Below, in pieces: positions 22,761-33,136 of a stretch of 64,000 bases of DNA; the first letter of the stretch is position 1, and each line of letters begins with the position of its first letter. The notes beneath the pieces are model-generated. The model made no database searches, had not been told where the DNA came from, and worked only from the letters and a program-made list of their open reading frames with translations. Position numbers and translations under genes: made by a program. The DNA is from Eurosta solidaginis (Eukaryota; Arthropoda; Insecta; Diptera; Tephritidae): contig NC_090319.1 in the NCBI RefSeq assembly GCF_040869045.1, forward strand, positions 61,848,779-61,912,778, in the 5' to 3' direction.

Positions 22761-25510
22761 TCGCTCGAGCGTGCCGCCGACTTCATCGGCACAGAAAAAC
22801 GCACTTTCATAAACTTTAAAAAAGCAAAGTGGGACGAATACAAATCCTTTACAGACAACCGCTTTGCTGCCCACCCTATCCCGACTGATGCCCGCCAAGG
22901 GGAGCGTGCTTTCCGCAAGGTCATTGAATCCACCTCGGCTCGTTTCATTCCCACCAGTAGAATTCCAGAAATTCGGCCCCACTTCCTGCGGAGGCCGCAA
23001 TTTTAGCGAGAGAAAGTGACCTTATAAGACAGCTCGATCCCGGCGACCCCCAAATAAGGGATAAAAACCAACGCATCAGATTGCTTGTGAATGAACACAA
23101 GCGGGCGAAATGGGAGGAGCAACTAAGTAAGTAAGGTTGTAGCCTCTCTGCCGGTGTAGGTAAACTTTGGTCCTCCGTAAAGTCCCTATCGAATCCGCCT
23201 AGGCACAATGACAAAGTTTCCATCGCCTTTGGCGATAAAGTGCACTCAGGTGGGATAAAATGCGCGAGCGCTTTCCGCCGGCAATATATAATGCATTCTA
23301 CGGTCGACAAAGATAGACGGAGGGCCAATAGACACGCACATAAACATCAATGCAGCGCGTCACCAATTACCATCACCGCCAGAGAGGTTGAGGATGCCAT
23401 CGGTCATGCTAAACCATCCAAAGCAGTGGGCCCAGACGGCATAGCCATGCCGATGCTTAAAAGCCTAGGGAAAGAGGGTTTCAAATATTTAGCACATATA
23501 TTCAACCTGCCTCTTTCCAGTTTTGTCATACCCGAAAAATGGAAAATGGCCAAGGTGGTCCCGCTACTAAAGCCTGGGAAACCAGCTAACATAGGAGAGT
23601 CATATCGCCCGATATCTCTCCTATCGCCAGTAGCCAAGACGCTTAAAGCCATTTTGCTCCCCAACTTCAAAGCAAATTTGCAGCTAGCCTGCCATCAGCA
23701 TGACTTGGAAAACTCCATAGCACCACCACCGCGCTAAATGTCATCAGCACCCAGATAAATTGCGGTATAAATCAAAACCCCCACCACAGAATAGTACTCG
23801 GTGCGCTAGACCTATCAAACGCTTTTGATACGGTCAACCATGGCACGTTACTGCATGACCTGGAAGGGTCTACCCTTCGCCCATGTCTTAAAAGGTGGAC
23901 CGCAAACCATCTGGGTGGTCGGCAGGCAACGGTGCAATGTAAAAATAAAACATCAACCCAAGAAGAATTAAACAAGGGGTGTCACAGGGTGGTCTCCTAT
24001 CCCCACTTTTGTTTAATTTCCACATATCTAAGCTATCCTCGCCACCAGAAGGAGTTACTGTCGTTTCCTACGCCGATGACTGCACAATAATGGCCACAGG
24101 TCTAGGCCCACAGATCGATGAACTTCTCTCCAGTTTTTTCGCCTCGCGAAACTTGGCATTATTACCGACTTGCACCAGCGGGTTAGGGGATCAGAATATA
24201 CCCGCGGTAGATATGCCTGTCGTAAGAGGCGACTAAAATACCAGATTCAAGGGGTTGTGTAACGCAACCCTTCAGGTTGCCAGCACAATATATAGCTTCT
24301 CCGAACCCAATTGTCAACCTCACCTATCCGCGGCGAATCCTGTTTCACTAACAGACGAGGCTCTGGCGACCACAAGCTCCTCATGGAACTTGCGGGTGGG
24401 GAGGGGGGAATGGCCTGAAGGTTTAATGTGGCCACATAAATCGTTCCCGAGATGGTCGGGCTAGCACCTTAATGGTGCTGTGGTACCGGAGCGTACCGGA
24501 TCTTTATCCGGCAAAGGACCATCACATCGATAACACTCCCCAAAACCTTCGGGGAGCAACCTTATCGCTACAACAACAACAACAACAACAACAACCGACT
24601 AAATCTTCCGCGACCTTATTTAAAACATGGACGTCCCATATGTCGACCATTTTGAACATCCACGTCGATGGCACTACGCTACCGACTATCCCACACCCCA
24701 AAAACTTGGGTGTGACGTTTGATCATAATCTACATTTTGGTGAGTACGCAGCCACAATTGTACCGAAAATCTAGAGCCGTAATAAAATCCTCAAATCCCT
24801 TGCTGGCAGTACTTGGGGAAAAGACAAAGAAACGCTCATTACCACATACAAAGCAATTGGCCGGCCGATTGCATGCTACGCGTCCCCTATATGTTCGCCA
24901 AGCCTACCAAAATACTGCTCTCAGAACCGCCACGGGCTGTCTTCTTATATCGCCAGAACACCATCTACATAATGAGGCGAGAATACTCCCCATCAAGGAG
25001 AGAAATGACATACTAACCAAACAGTCCCTGTTGAATACCCAGAAACCTGGGCATTCCAACAGACATCTGATTGATGAGCCAAAACTGCCTAGGGACTTAA
25101 GGAGTCATTTCCGTCAGCATTTTGAGGAAATAGGGCACCTGAGAACTCAGCCGTATGAAGCAAAAAAAAAACACAAGCAAGTCCTTGGTGAACTCCACAA
25201 ACAGGCGTCGGACCTTTATGCCACGAATTGCCCGGTGAATCCAGTACTCAAAAAACAGTATTCAAAACTTGCGGAACTAGCTCAACTTGGTTCTGGATAC
25301 TGTAACAGGTTAAACTCTTTCCTATCCAGAATCAACCCCGACATACAAAATCTATGCCCCGCTTGCAATGTGTCCCCACATGACACCAACCATCTCTTCA
25401 GTTGTAATGTGGAACCAACGCCTCTAACACCACTTTCATTATGGTCCACCTTTGTTGAAACAGCAAGTTTCCTTGGACTCCCGTTAGAGGATATTAATGA
25501 CAATTTGTGA
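22761..25510 (+). pseudogene. Reverse transcriptase and C-terminal region of LINE-B, interrupted by a short element
   Basis: Pieces at 22644-23006, 23240-23737, 23979-24170 and 24594-25510 give: AVGPDGIAMPML, ESYRPISLLSPVAKTL, a core near LDLSNAFDTVNHGTL (about 23800), GGLLSPLLFNFHI and SYADDCTIMA (about 24070). Then comes the short element, after which the frame resumes at PTKSSATLF. The C-terminal part has a CPACN...HDTNHLFSC zinc-knuckle-like motif (about 25355-25405) typical of Jockey-like ORF2 ends, and ends in DINDNL. Several stops and frameshifts; not functional. Confidence 0.9.
24171..24593 (+). mobile_element. Short CAA-tailed retroelement (SINE-like), copy 1, with target duplication
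   Basis: A 423-bp insert splits the LINE-B RT domain between LALLPT and PTKSSATLF; ACCGACT is repeated at 24164-24170 and 24594-24600. It starts TGCACCAGCGGGTTAGG and ends TTATCGCTACAACAACAAC. It contains several perfect small hairpins (GGGTTG/CAACCC, GCACC-TTAAT-GGTGC, CCCC/GGGG before the tail). GATTCAAGGGG vaguely resembles a Pol III box B but I see no convincing box A. The terminal GCTACAACAAYAACAAC is shared with LINE-B, so LINE-B-type machinery may mobilise it. Two further truncated copies exist in the window. Confidence 0.85.
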
Positions 25511-25563
25511 TCGGTCGCAGCTGTTAGGTGGGGCGAAGCACTGCTACAACAATAACAACAACA

Positions 25564-26411
25564 TAAAAAGTTTTACGTCGTCGGCATACATTAAAATTTT
25601 AGAATATTTTATAGTTATGGAAATATCGTTTATAAAGAGCAAACACAGAACCGGAACGAGATGGCTGCCCTAGGGCACACCGGAAGGAACATCGATGATA
25701 TTCGAACAAATGTTTTTAAAAATTACTCTTTGAGTTCTGCCACAAAGATAGGAGGAGATCCAGCGAGTTTGGCTAGGTTGAAAGCCAAGCAATTCGAGTT
25801 TATAGACAAGTAATGAGTGGCATACTTTTTCAAATGCTTTGCTGAAATCACTGTATATAATTCGGTATGATGATGGTTTCTAAACCCATTAAAGACGTGA
25901 GTTGTAAATTCTAGGAAATTGGTTGTGGGTGATTTGCCTCTACAAAAGCCATGTTGAGAACTATCTATCACTGTAGAAATCGAAAATGTAAGGTGATTAG
26001 TAACGATTGATTTGAAAAGCTTAGGGATAGCGGAGAGCTTTGCTATTCCACGATAGCTTTCAATAGACGACTTGCTTTCTTTTTATGGAGTGGGATAAGA
26101 AAAGATTCCTTCCAAACCTTCGGGAAAATGCCATTTTTTTAAAGATAGCTTAAACAGATCAGTAAGGGGCTGGTAAATGTATTCAGCAAATTTTTTAGGA
26201 AAACATGTTGGGATCAAATCGGAACCGTATTTAAAGGATTCTTTTAGGGTCTTTAGATGTAATAGAACATCTTCAGGCAACAAATGTGGAGCATATATTG
26301 AGTTACTAGAATGGAGCTCATATGGATTTGTAGGTGATGAATCAACCACAGAAGAAGTTTGCAATCTCTTGACTGTCGCTTTTTGAATTGACTGTTTGTA
26401 ACAGTGAAATA
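25564..26411 (-). pseudogene. LINE-A, piece 3: reverse transcriptase core
   Basis: The minus strand reads LLHLKTLKESFKYGSDLIPT (RT block 1 region, about 26290-26230), then SSQHGFCRGKSPTTNFLEF (about 25965-25910), SWISSYLCGRTQRV-like finger residues, DVPSGVP and the MYADDVKLFM active-site motif next to the LINE-B junction (about 25600-25570). Stops are scattered through it. It lacks the endonuclease/RT linker: 27430-28070 jumps directly into this piece across the LOA-2 insertion, so LINE-A already had an internal deletion. Family: CR1/Jockey group with PHD ORF1. Confidence 0.88.
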
Positions 26412-27429
26412 AGTTGCGGACAACAACTTCATAGTAAAAATTCCCTGCAGGGAATATTGGGTGGAACCAAGCAGGTTCTTGGATACCACAGGCAGAATTT
26501 CCATATTTACCGACGGTTCTACGCTGGACGGTAGGTTTGAAGGGGGCGTCTTTTCAAAGGACCCAGATCCCAACTTTCTTTCAGACTACCTGGCCATTGT
26601 AGCATCTTCCAAGCAAAAGTAGCAGCTATCATAGAAGCCACGACTCAAATAGGCACACGGAATACCGGCAAGGAAATCTTTATTTTCAGCGATAGCCAAA
26701 CGGCAATAAAATCACTTGGTTCCTTTTCAATCATCTCCGAACTAACACGAAACTGTCGCCGGTCTCTTCAGGGGATGGCCCAACAGGACCGTGTATACCT
26801 GACATGGGTCCCGGGACACAGGGACATAGAGGGATACTGCGCTGCAGACAAACTTGCTAGGCAGGGTACAACCAGACAGATTCTTCCTGACAAAGAACGC
26901 CTAGGTATAACTTTTGCCACTTGCAAGCCAATGGTTAAAGAGTATACCTACAGTCAAGCCAACGAAAGATGACTACTAACCCCGGGATGTAGAATATCAA
27001 ATCAATCCTGGCCTAAAAGGGATACTAAGAGATCCCGTCACGTCTATACCCTAAGCAGGGACAAAATCTCCTCAATTGTAGGAGTTCTGACTGGGCACTG
27101 CCTCAGCGGAAGGCATGCGGAAAGGATAGGAGCGCCCTTACGACGATGCTGCAGAAGTTGTAAAGAAGACGAGGTAGAGGAAATGGTGATGCACCTCATC
27201 TGCAACTACCCGGCGTTAAGTGACCCCAGATAACGCTGTCTGGGAGCCCCCTTCCTGCGCGATCTCCGCCAAGTCTGGGAGCATAATATAAGGGACTTGG
27301 TAGCTTTTATCAAGTCCTCGAAATGGTTCGAAGAGGAGGGCTAATTTTGTCTTTCTGTGGTACCAGAACGGGCCAACTGATACTGACCTATGTGTGCCCA
27401 TGGGGCAGCCACTACTACCTAACCTAACC
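26412..27429 (+). mobile_element. LOA-type LINE 3' end (LOA-2), 5'-truncated, with 12-bp target duplication
   Basis: AACAGTGAAATA flanks it on both sides (26400-26411 and 27430-27441), giving exact insertion limits. It starts inside ORF2 and carries an RNase H domain: IFTDGSTLDGRFEGG (about 26500), an SDSQTAIKS-like motif in a shifted frame (about 26690) and TWVPGHRDIEGY (about 26800). A CCRSCKEDEVEEMVMHLICN zinc-type motif (about 27145-27210) follows, then a short 3' UTR and the tail CTACCTAACCTAACC. It is a different subfamily from LOA-1. Three or more frameshifts; dead. Confidence 0.88.
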
Positions 27430-28070
27430 AACAGTGAAATATGGTGCATATACACTGATATATCAGAAGAGGGTTGAATTTAGCAAACTAAGTAAATATG
27501 ATCCCGACCTAGTAATACTCGGATGCATTTTAACTCGATGGAATTAACTTCGGGTAAATTAGCATCTTCAGATGGAATTGAAGAATGCACAGCTAGCAAG
27601 ACACCGCCTCCGGTCCTATTTAAGCGGTCATTTCTATAGGTCTGGTACTCACCGCAAAAAATTTCGGAATATAAAACATTGGGTTTCAGCCATATTTCGT
27701 AAAAGCAATAATATTATAGTTGCAGTGAATGGTCTATTTAGTATTTAAGCCGCTAACGTTCTGATAGTAAATGCTTAAGCAAGAACTTAAATTAAATTTT
27801 TTGGATTGGAACTTTGGGGAGGATTTTTTGCTACATTTTGAGTAATCTCAATAGTCTTATGCACAAATCCGCGAACAAAGGCCCCTGGTGGCCAAAATGA
27901 GCTGTCGAAAAAGTTATCAAAATCTTTTGAGTAGATATCAATTCTAAATGAAGAAATGTTTCTTTCGTAATTAGCTTTAAATTTTCTTAAAGTGATGCCG
28001 TCAGCCTTAATTTTCGAAGTGACATAAGACTTGATATCCTCAACGGAAGTGTTTTTGTCAAAACGAGATA
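27430..28070 (-). pseudogene. LINE-A, piece 2: end of ORF1 and start of the ORF2 endonuclease
   Basis: On the minus strand 28070-27800 reads as an ORF1 C-terminal domain (SYVTSKIKADGITLRKFKAN, then FFDSSFWPPGAFVRGFV), ending in a stop near 27800. ORF2 follows with an endonuclease start resembling IYYQNVSGLNTK (about 27780-27740) and decayed sequence to 27442. With the DINE-1-like element at 28071-30812 removed, the ORF1 frame joins piece 1 without a stop. The function would be RNA binding and target cutting; both are broken here. Confidence 0.8.
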
Positions 28071-30812
28071 CAACAAGTAAGGAAGGTTAAGTTCGGGTGT
28101 AACCGAACATTACATACTCAGTTGAGACCTATGGTGGCAACATAAGGGAAAATAACCATGTAGGAAAATGAACCGAGGGTAACCCTGGAATGTGTTTGTA
28201 TGACATGTGTATCAAATGAAAGGTGTTAATGAGTATTTTAAAAGGGAGTGATCCTTATTTCCATAGGTGGACGCCGTTTCGTGATATCGCCATAAAGGGG
28301 ACCAGGGGTGACTCTAGAATGCGTTTGTACACTATGGGTGTCAAACGAAAGGTCTCAATGAGTATTTTAAGAGGGCGTGGGCCTTAGTTCTATATGTGGA
28401 CGCTTTTCGAGCTATCGCCATAAAGGTGGACAGGGGTGACTCTAGAATTTGTTTGTACTATATGGGTATCAAATGAAAGGTGTTAATGAGTATTTTAAAA
28501 GGGAGCGGGCCTTAGTTCTATAGGTGGACGCCTTTTCGGAATATCGTTATAAAAGTGGACCAGGGTTGACTCTAGAATGCGTTTGTACAATATGGGTATC
28601 AAACGAAAGGTGTTAATAAGTGTTGTAGAAGGGAGTGGGTGTTAGTTCTATGGGTGGACGCCTTTTCGGGATATCGCCATAAACGTGGACCAGGGGTGAC
28701 TCTAGAATGCGTTTGTACAATATGGGTATCAAATGAAAGGTGTTAATGAGTATTTTAAAAGGGCGTGGGCCTTAGTTCTATAGGTGGACGCCTTTTCGAG
28801 ATATCGCCATAAAGGTGGACCAGAGGTGACTCTAGAATTCGTTTGTACGATATGGGTTTCAAATGAAAGGTGTTAATGGGTATTTTAAAAGAGCGTGGGC
28901 CTTAGTTCTATAGGTGGACGCCTTTTCGAGATATCGCCATAAAGGTGGACCAGAGGTGACTCTAGAATGTGTTTGTACGATATGGGTATCAAATGAAAGG
29001 TATTAATGAGTATTTTAAAAGGGCGTGGACCTAAGTTCTATAGATGGACGCCTTTTCGAGATATCGCCATAAAGGTGGACCAGAGGTGACTCTAGAATTC
29101 GTTTGTACGATATGGGTTTCAAATGAAAGGTGTTAATGAGTATTTTAAAAGAGCGTGGGCCTTAGTTCTATAGGTGGACGCCTTTTCGAGATATCGCCAT
29201 AAAGGTGGACCAGAGGTGACTCTAGAATGTGTTTGTACGATTTGGGTATCAAATGAAAGGTGTTAATGAGTATTTTAAAAGGGCGTGGACCTTAGTTCTA
29301 TATGTGGACGAATTTTCGAGATATCGCCATTAACGTGGACCAGGGGTGACTCTAGAATGTGTTTGTACGATATGGGTATCAAATTAAAGGTATTAATGAG
29401 GGTTTTAAAAGGGAGTGGCCCTTAGTGGTATATGTGAAGGCGTTTTCGAGATATCGACCAAAATGTGGACCAGGGTGATCCAGAACATCATCTGTCGGGT
29501 ACCGCTAATTTATTAATATATGTAATACCACGAACAGTATTTCTTCCAAGATTCCAAGGGCTTTTGATTTCGCCCTGCAAAACTTTTTCATTTTCTTCTA
29601 CTTAATATGGTAGGTGTCACACCCATTTTACGAAGTTTTTTCTAAAGTTATATTTGGCGTCAATAGACCAATACAATTACCATGTTTCATCCCTTTTTTC
29701 GTATTTGGTATATAATTATGGCATTTTTTTCATTTTTCGTAATTTTCGATATCGAAAATGTGGGCGTGGTCATAGTCGGATTTCGGCCATTTTTTACACC
29801 AATACAAAGTGAGTTCAGATAAGTACGTCAACTGAGTTTAGTAAAGATATATCGATTTTTGCTCAAGTTATCATGTTAACGGCCGAGCGGAAGGACAGAT
29901 GGTCGACTGTGTATAAAAACTGGACGTGGCTTCGACCGATTTCGCCCTTTTTCACAGAAAACAGATACCGTCCTAGAATCTAAGCCTCTACCAAATTTCA
30001 CAAGGATTGGTAAATTTTTGTTCGACTTATGGCATTAAAAGTATCCTAGACAAATTAAATGAAAAAGGGGGGAGCCACGCCCATTTTGAAATTTTCTTTT
30101 ATTTTTGTATTTTGTTACACCATATCATTACTGGAGTTGAATGTTGGCATAATTTACTTATATACTCTAAAGATATTAACTTTTCTTTTAAAATTCGAAT
30201 TAAAAAAATTTTTTTTTAAAAAGTGGGCGTGGTCGTTCTCCGATTTTGCTAATTTTTAGTAAGCGGACATATAGTAATAAGAGTAACGTTCCTGCCAAAT
30301 TTCATCATGATATCTTCAACGGTTGCCAAATAACAGCTTCCAAAACTTCTAAATTACCTTCTTTTAAAAGTGGGCGGTGCCACGCCCATTGTCCAAAATT
30401 TTACCATTTTTCTATTCTGCGTCATAAGTTCAACTAACTTACCAAGTTTCATCGCTTAATCCGTATTTGGTAATGAATTATCGCACTTTTTCGATTTTTC
30501 GAAATTTTCGATATCGAAAAAGTGGGCGTGGTTATTGTCCGATATCGTTCATTTTAAATAGCGATCTGAGATGAGTGCCCAGGAACCTACATACCAAATT
30601 TCATCAAGATACCTCAAAATTTACTCAAGTTATCGTGTTAACGGACAGACGGACGGACGGACGAACATGGCTCAATCGAATTTTTTTTCGATACTGATGA
30701 TTTTGATATATGGAAGTCTATATCTATCTCGATTCCTTTATACCTGTACAACCAACCGTTATCCAATCAAAGTTAATATACTCTAAGAGCTTTGCTCAAC
30801 TGAGTATAAAAA
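28071..30812 (-). mobile_element. DINE-1-like (Helentron-type) element, complete, with central tandem repeats
   Basis: Ends: AACAAGTAAGGAAGG on the left and TATAAAAA on the right. The terminal hairpin GTTCGG-GTGTAA-CCGAAC is at 28091-28108. The subterminal inverted repeat TACTCAGTTGAG lies at 28115-28126 and inverted at 30795-30806. About ten 130-bp tandem units (28190-29460) precede a unique arm with GGGCGTGG boxes and the GACGGACGGACGGACGAACATGGCT segment also known from INE-1. There is no target duplication; it sits between GATA and TCGA in LINE-A ORF1, and removing it leaves the ORF1 frame open, as expected for a rolling-circle insertion. No transposase: non-autonomous. Confidence 0.82.
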
Positions 30813-31340
30813 TCGATTTTTTGAGCGGGACTACAACCAGCTTCTTAGCCGATGCTTCTGAATAAGAAGTCACAGATTGAGGAATTACAGTTTCAGAAGT
30901 TACAGTTTGAGGCTCTAAGGTTTTTTTTGCTGCCTTAGAGGTGGATGGGACCACAGCTTGCGGATTAGGGGAAGCCAATTCTATGAGTTCTACTTGCGGA
31001 AGATTAATGTTCTGAGCAGGATTAAGATTCAAAGCGTTGGGCGAATCGTCCGAGCGCTTCTGTTTATTATCGCGGTTGTCTCTATTTCTATTTCAGCAAT
31101 GCGGTAACTCATCCAAACACTTGAAAGACTTGAACAAACTATCGTATTGATTGAATGTTTCTGAGATAATGGAAAACTCTGCATTTAATGCATGACCAAC
31201 GTACTCACTTCTCCCCATTGACAATGTCTACAACTCTAGGCAGCAGTCCCGCGCACTTTCCAAGCCCATCGCAAAGCCAGCAAGAGACAAAGCGTTCGGA
31301 TTCGCTTTTACCTGACAGTTTTTGAAAATGCAAGTCATTT
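30813..31340 (-). pseudogene. LINE-A, piece 1: ORF1 with PHD-like finger
   Basis: The frame at 31032-30813 encodes a Pro/Ser/Thr-rich linker (QVELIELASPNPQ, ending SAKKLVVVPLKKSI) that continues in piece 2. Upstream, 31330-31120 on the minus strand reads as a decayed PHD-type zinc finger: VSCWLCDG...KCAGLLPRVVDIVN...WSCIKCR, in which the CX2C, C and CX2C spacing is visible. PHD-bearing ORF1 proteins are known from CR1/Jockey-type LINEs. The first part of ORF1 and the 5' UTR end near 31340, where another repeat begins. Confidence 0.72.
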
Positions 31341-31735
31341 ATTAAACGGTTTTTAGGTTGACTTGACAGGCTGCACGGCCGGCCGGCCAGCGCGAATTTT
31401 GTAATTAAAATTTAAGTAACTTCCCGATAAGCTACAAGCTTGAAACTTGGAATCTCGTTCAGAACCCGATGACAATTCAATAATAAGAAAACAATCGCCG
31501 CTAGGTGACGCATGGATCGAGATATTCACAAAAATCGTATTTGTAGTCCGATTTGGCTCATATTTGGAACACATAATACATACATGAATAGAAAGCGACC
31601 TATGAAAAAAATAGCCGCTAGGTGGCGCAAGGATCGAGATATTCAAAAAACTCCTTCTTGTCTGTCCGATTTGGCTCTTTGAACAGATATTATATACAGT
31701 CCGGTAGAAGTAACATCAAAATACTTTGGAGCAAG
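31341..31735. repeat. Dispersed repeat with two 115-bp direct units
   Basis: Starts at GGTTGACTTGACAGGCTGCACGGCCGGCCGGCCAGCG. A block CCGCTAGGTGRCGCANGGATCGAGATATTCA, ending in TCCGATTTGGCTC, occurs at 31498-31562 and again at 31612-31676. No coding potential beyond chance ORFs. Probably the arm of a non-autonomous DNA transposon; its other end is not identified. Confidence 0.55.
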
Positions 31736-31857
31736 TAAGTTCAAATTTTGTTAGTGAAATTTCTGTAAAAAATTCATTTCCCGGTAGAAGGGATGTCAAA
31801 ATACTTTGTAGAACATAAGTTCAAATTTTTCTAGTGAAATTTCAATATAACAAACTA

Positions 31858-32340
31858 AATAAAAAAATTTTTTTTAGTTAAACGGTTTTATTGAAAGCAA
31901 TACTTACTTTAAGTAGTACTAAAAGATAGAAAATAAAATAATAAAAAAAAAATTTGTAAGTTAAACGGTTTTATTGAAAACAATACTTACATTAAGTAGT
32001 AATAAAAAATAATTAGGTAGGTCCTAGGTACTAGTCATCACACTCCCCATAAATCTAGGGCGTTGATCAGACAATTAAATAACAGCGTTGGGCGCGTGAA
32101 ATTTCTGAAAATGTGAGGCGTAGCATAACCTGATTAAGGTTTAGTTGGTCTTACTTATGACTATCAATAGAAGTTGTATGCGTCCAACGCTTTTATTTAA
32201 TTGTCTGAGCAACGCCCTAGATTGATGGGGAGTGTGATGACTAGTGCCTAGGACCTACCTAATTATTTTCTATATTTTAATATTATTACTACTTAATGTA
32301 AGTATTGTTTCCAATAAAACCGCTTAACTTAAAATTTTTT
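31858..32340. repeat. Long foldback (inverted repeat) element
   Basis: Arm 1 at 31943-32096 and arm 2 at 32180-32338 are inverted copies of about 155 bp, with only scattered mismatches and a small length difference, around an 83-bp loop. The shared sequence runs from AAGTTAARCGGTTTTATTG through CCTAGGTACTAGTCATCACACTCCCC to GCGTTGGGCGC. An extra partial copy of the arm end lies in direct orientation at 31858-31930. Transcripts would form a long hairpin. No ORF. Foldback-type MITE or an inverted duplication are both possible. Confidence 0.85.
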
Positions 32341-33136
32341 TTTAAATTATTTTATTATAGAAAGATAATAAAAATAGACTAGTATAAGAAATAGAAATGG
32401 TAAAGATATGTTTGTAAATTAAAAAGAAAAAAAACAGTCGAAATAGCACTGAGAATGAGAAAGTTATATATAAAAGCAACTCTGAAATTTTGGGAGCTTA
32501 GCCGTAGCGAAAAGTTTTAAAGTCACGGTCACTTGACACTTAAAAAGCGACGCAAACAGCTGCGAAGACAGTAAATGGTAAATAGCGAGAAAAGAAAAGA
32601 GTGCGCACAAAAACAATTGCAAAGTGAAAAGACGCCAATCAAAACTGCAACAAAATTTATTAAAAACTTTAAAATTCACAAAATCTGAACTTTTCAAAAC
32701 AAACCAATTCGTTAGCTTAATGTGAAAATGTGCTAAGTCAACTTTTACGAATTTTACAGGAGACGAAAAAAACTGAATAATTTTTGAAATAGGGTAGAAG
32801 GGGGAGGCTTCAACTTTTTCAAATTTGGCCGCCGTTATTACTGCCATTGTTCTTATTCCACGAATAAACAGTAACCAAATTGTGTGTGACGCTGTCATGA
32901 AAGCTATTCCGTGCTTGTTCAACGACGATAGTGTGCAGACGAGATTTTTTATTTTTGAAAAGTGTTGATGTAAAAATTGCTGGTAAGTATTCGCGTGTAA
33001 AGTGTACAATATAGAATATATAACATGAGTTTTCTGCCCATTAATATTACAATAAAATTAATATTTAATGCTTTTAAAGACTTTTTCAATAACACTAAGA
33101 TGTTTTTTTTGGAGCGGAAAATCTGAAATAAGTGCA
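32341..33136. other. AT-rich sequence, no gene recognised
   Basis: An ORF on the minus strand at 32464-33009 (181 codons) shows no domain; its low-complexity composition (many Phe, Lys, Leu) fits chance in AT-rich DNA. A 33-base stretch around CGTTAGCTTAATGTGAAAATGTGC (32708-32731) is repeated in inverted orientation near 35634-35660. Nothing else can be supported. Confidence 0.4.

Larger units (their letters stand above)
21384..25563 (+). mobile_element. LINE-B, Jockey-like non-LTR retrotransposon, nearly full length, CAA tail
   Basis: Inserted in LINE-A with an 8-bp shared flank TAAAAAGT. The 5' end folds into strong hairpins: GTCGCTTC pairs with GAAGCGAC (21384-21423) and TCGGGA pairs with TCCCGA shortly after. 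A Cys-rich ORF1 (21755-22170) is followed by endonuclease, RT and a long C-terminal region ending at 25508-25510; the 3' tail is GCTACAACAATAACAACAAC. A C15 run lies at 21793-21807. Stops and frameshifts affect both ORFs, and a short element sits inside the RT domain (24171-24593). Presence of both ends suggests full-length insertion before decay. Confidence 0.88.

Noticed and set aside
32464..33009. 181-codon minus-strand ORF
   Set aside because: Low-complexity, no domain, AT-rich surroundings; part of it shares an inverted repeat with a non-coding stretch.
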